Below, one piece after another: positions 62,453 through 64,000 of a DNA stretch of 64,000 bases. The notes under the pieces were generated by a model. It searched no databases. It had not been told where the DNA came from and saw nothing but the letters and a program-made list of their open reading frames with translations. Every line of letters starts with the position of its first letter. The first letter of the stretch is position 1. This DNA comes from Hyphococcus luteus (GTDB lineage Bacteria > Pseudomonadota > Alphaproteobacteria > Caulobacterales > Parvularculaceae): NCBI RefSeq assembly GCF_002943565.1, contig NZ_PJCH01000011.1:302838-366837 (forward strand). The letters are read 5' to 3'. The position numbers and the translations under genes were made by a program.

Positions 62453-63154
62453 TTAAGCCGTTTCGTCAAACCACTCCGCAAGCGCAGAATTAACAGACTC
62501 AGGCGCCTCGAACGGGGCCATATGGCCGGCGTTTTCGAAGACGGCCAGCCGCCCGCGTCCGGTCTGCTCCAAAATATCTTTATGCTGATCAACCGGGCTC
62601 CACGCGTCCTCCCGGCCGACCCCGATGAGCAGCGGACAGCGAATGGCGGCGAGCACAGGCTCCGTATCAGGACGATTGAGCAACGCCTCGATCTGAGCCG
62701 CAAACCGTTCCGGCGTCGAGCGCGCCACCATGGCCCTGAGCGGGGCCATGAAAGCGTCGTCATGTCGCCGGTCCGGATGCACCATGGGCGGCAGCCAGGC
62801 CTCGCAAAGCGCATCCATGCCCTCTTCCCGCGCGAGGTCCACAAGCTGCATGCGCGTTTCGCGTTCATTGGGTTTTACGCCGTGAACGCCTGTGTCGAGC
62901 AAAGCCAGACGCTCCACCTGCTCCGGCGCCAGACGCAAGACCTCGAGCGCCACGCGCGCGCCCATGGAATGACCAGCGAGCGAGAAGCGCGCAGGCGCGC
63001 CTTCAAGCGCAATCTCCGCCATCGCAGTGATGCGGTCCGAGTCGCCATAATCCGGGACACGCACTTCTGCCTGGCTGGAGAAAGCCGCAACCTGGGCCCG
63101 CCAGACGGTCTCGTCGCACAGCAATCCCGGCAGCAATAGGAGCGTTGGCTTCAC
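62453..63154 (-). CDS. Alpha/beta hydrolase
   Basis: A 233-residue hydrolase with the nucleophile elbow GHSMGARVAL, an oxyanion segment LLPGLLCDETVW and a late His in NAGHMAPFEAPESV. It lies 24 bases after the hydroxycinnamoyl-CoA hydratase/lyase and 71 bases before the MarR gene. It may hydrolyse feruloyl, chlorogenate-like or other phenolic esters that supply the operon, but esterase specificity is not readable. Confidence 0.82.
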   Translation of the reverse strand: MKPTLLLLPGLLCDETVWRAQVAAFSSQAEVRVPDYGDSDRITAMAEIALEGAPARFSLAGHSMGARVALEVLRLAPEQVERLALLDTGVHGVKPNERETRMQLVDLAREEGMDALCEAWLPPMVHPDRRHDDAFMAPLRAMVARSTPERFAAQIEALLNRPDTEPVLAAIRCPLLIGVGREDAWSPVDQHKDILEQTGRGRLAVFENAGHMAPFEAPESVNSALAEWFDETA

Positions 63155-63178
63155 GGGTTACAGCCTTCTTCCTTGTGC

Positions 63179-64000
63179 TTACTTTTTCTGTTTCGACAGA
63201 TCATAGGCGCCAAGGCCGGGCTTGTAGGTTTTGTCGTCAAGGAACTGCCGCATGCCTTCCTTGCGCGCTTCATTGTCGAAGAAATTGAGCGCCTCCTGCG
63301 CGCGGATCAGGTAATCCTCGGCATTCTCGTAGGTCATCTCGCCGACCCGGCGCATCGCGTCCTTGGTGGCTTTCAGCGCCCAGGGGTTCTTCTCGAGCAG
63401 CTTGTTGGCGACTTCGCCGACGCGCGCTTTCAGCTTGTCCGCCGGCAGCGCTTCATTGACGAGCCCCGCCTCCTCGGCTTCCCTGCCGGTGAGGTTCTCG
63501 CCCAGCATGGCGTGATACATCGCCTTGCGGAAGGGCATCAGAACCTGCGCCACCTTGGTCGCGCCGCCGCCGGGCAGAATGCCCCAGTTGATTTCGGAAA
63601 GGCCGAACTGGGCGTCTTCCGAGGCGTAAGCGAGGTCGCAGGCGAAGAGCGGGCCGTAGCCGCCGCCGAAACACCAGCCGTTGACCATGGCGATGGTCGG
63701 CTTTTGGTACCATCTGAGCCGCTTCCACCAGGCATAGGCTTCGCGCTGCGCATGCCGCGTGCCCTGAAGACCGAGCGCTTCGGTTTCCCGGAAATATTCT
63801 TTCAGGTCCATGCCCGCCGACCACGCCGTCCCCTCGCCGGTCAGCACCAGAACGCCCACATTGTCGTCGAATTCGAGCTTTTCGATCACCCGCAGCATCT
63901 GCCGGTTCAGCTTCGGGCTCATGCAGTTGCGCTTCTCAGGGCGATTGAATTTCACCCACGCCACTCGGTCCACAATCTCGTAGGATACCGTTTCTTCTTC
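63179..64000 (-). CDS. Hydroxycinnamoyl-CoA hydratase/lyase (feruloyl-CoA hydratase/lyase), cut by the window edge
   Basis: At least 273 residues of a crotonase-fold enzyme; the frame is open to the window end, so the start is missing. The family signatures of HCHL are present: AWVKFNRPEKRN, AWSAGMDLKEYFRE (the Tyr that contacts the phenol), NGWCFGGGYGPLFACDLA, SEINWGILPGG with the catalytic Glu, and QFLDDKTYKPGL at the C-terminus. It converts feruloyl-CoA to vanillin and acetyl-CoA. The vanillin then needs an aldehyde dehydrogenase (perhaps 53240-54670) before LigM. Confidence 0.93.
   Translation of the reverse strand, partial: EEETVSYEIVDRVAWVKFNRPEKRNCMSPKLNRQMLRVIEKLEFDDNVGVLVLTGEGTAWSAGMDLKEYFRETEALGLQGTRHAQREAYAWWKRLRWYQKPTIAMVNGWCFGGGYGPLFACDLAYASEDAQFGLSEINWGILPGGGATKVAQVLMPFRKAMYHAMLGENLTGREAEEAGLVNEALPADKLKARVGEVANKLLEKNPWALKATKDAMRRVGEMTYENAEDYLIRAQEALNFFDNEARKEGMRQFLDDKTYKPGLGAYDLSKQKK

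Overview
The window reads as a chromosomal segment of an alphaproteobacterium specialised in lignin-derived aromatic compounds. The basis is the GC-rich, densely packed coding, the NAD-linked fdsGBA formate dehydrogenase, glutathione-dependent formaldehyde oxidation, and a long list of homologues of the Sphingobium SYK-6 / Novosphingobium lignin catabolic genes. Genus cannot be set from the window. I see no rRNA, tRNA, CRISPR array, insertion sequence or phage gene. Both ends cut genes: formate-THF ligase on the left and a feruloyl-CoA hydratase/lyase on the right.

Layout. 1-6.3 kb: a C1 operon on the minus strand, fdsG-fdsB-fdsA-fdhD-fhs. 6.3-7.5 kb: a LysR-type regulator with two tandem HTH domains, divergent from 7.6-15.5 kb, the protocatechuate 4,5-cleavage operon ligK-ligU-(DUF1932 dehydrogenase)-ligJ-ligI-ligA-ligB-ligC-(aldo/keto reductase), closed by a good terminator. 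15.6-24.0 kb: an MFS pump, a MetE-like methyltransferase, fghA-VOC-frmA for formaldehyde, and glycerate kinase/hydroxypyruvate reductase with an MFS carrier. 24.3-29.2 kb: a six-gene operon of largely unassigned enzymes (MetE-like, CmcJ/NvfI-like oxygenase, thioesterase, two NTF2-fold proteins, MFS). 29.6-35.7 kb: a LigD-type dehydrogenase, twin 2,4'-dihydroxyacetophenone-dioxygenase-like cupins, MFS, SDR and a beta-keto acid cleavage enzyme. 35.9-45.5 kb: XRE regulator, acyl-CoA synthetase, ligM (vanillate O-demethylase), benzoylformate-decarboxylase-like enzyme, AraC regulator, PQQ quinohemoprotein alcohol dehydrogenase, GFA protein. 45.5-52.1 kb: three more LigD/LigL-type dehydrogenases (the third runs to 52961), a second CmcJ-like oxygenase, a broken carotenoid oxygenase remnant, a second long NTF2 protein, a methyltransferase, and a tandem beta-etherase-like GST pair. 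53.2-64.0 kb: aldehyde dehydrogenase, ligW (5-carboxyvanillate decarboxylase), MFS, DUF3237 with lignostilbene dioxygenase, and a MarR-controlled ferulate block (Nu-type GST, AAHS transporter, MarR, alpha/beta hydrolase, hydroxycinnamoyl-CoA hydratase/lyase).

How it may work together (inference). Dimer-opening enzymes for several lignin linkages sit side by side: C-alpha dehydrogenases plus GST beta-etherases (beta-O-4), LdpA-like NTF2 proteins plus lignostilbene dioxygenase (beta-1), DUF3237 plus lignostilbene dioxygenase (possibly beta-5), and LigW (5,5' or 5-formyl products). These converge on vanillin or vanillate. LigM passes the methyl group to THF, and protocatechuate goes through the lig operon to pyruvate and oxaloacetate. 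Fhs, frmA, fghA, GFA and Fds absorb the methyl, formaldehyde and formate carbon. The least explained parts are the six-gene operon at 24.3-29.2 kb, the two CmcJ/NvfI-like oxygenases, the two MetE-like proteins, the second GST of the tandem pair and the double-HTH LysR. Enzymes not seen in the window that the pathways would need include metF, folD, a HpvZ-type oxidase and ligXYZ.
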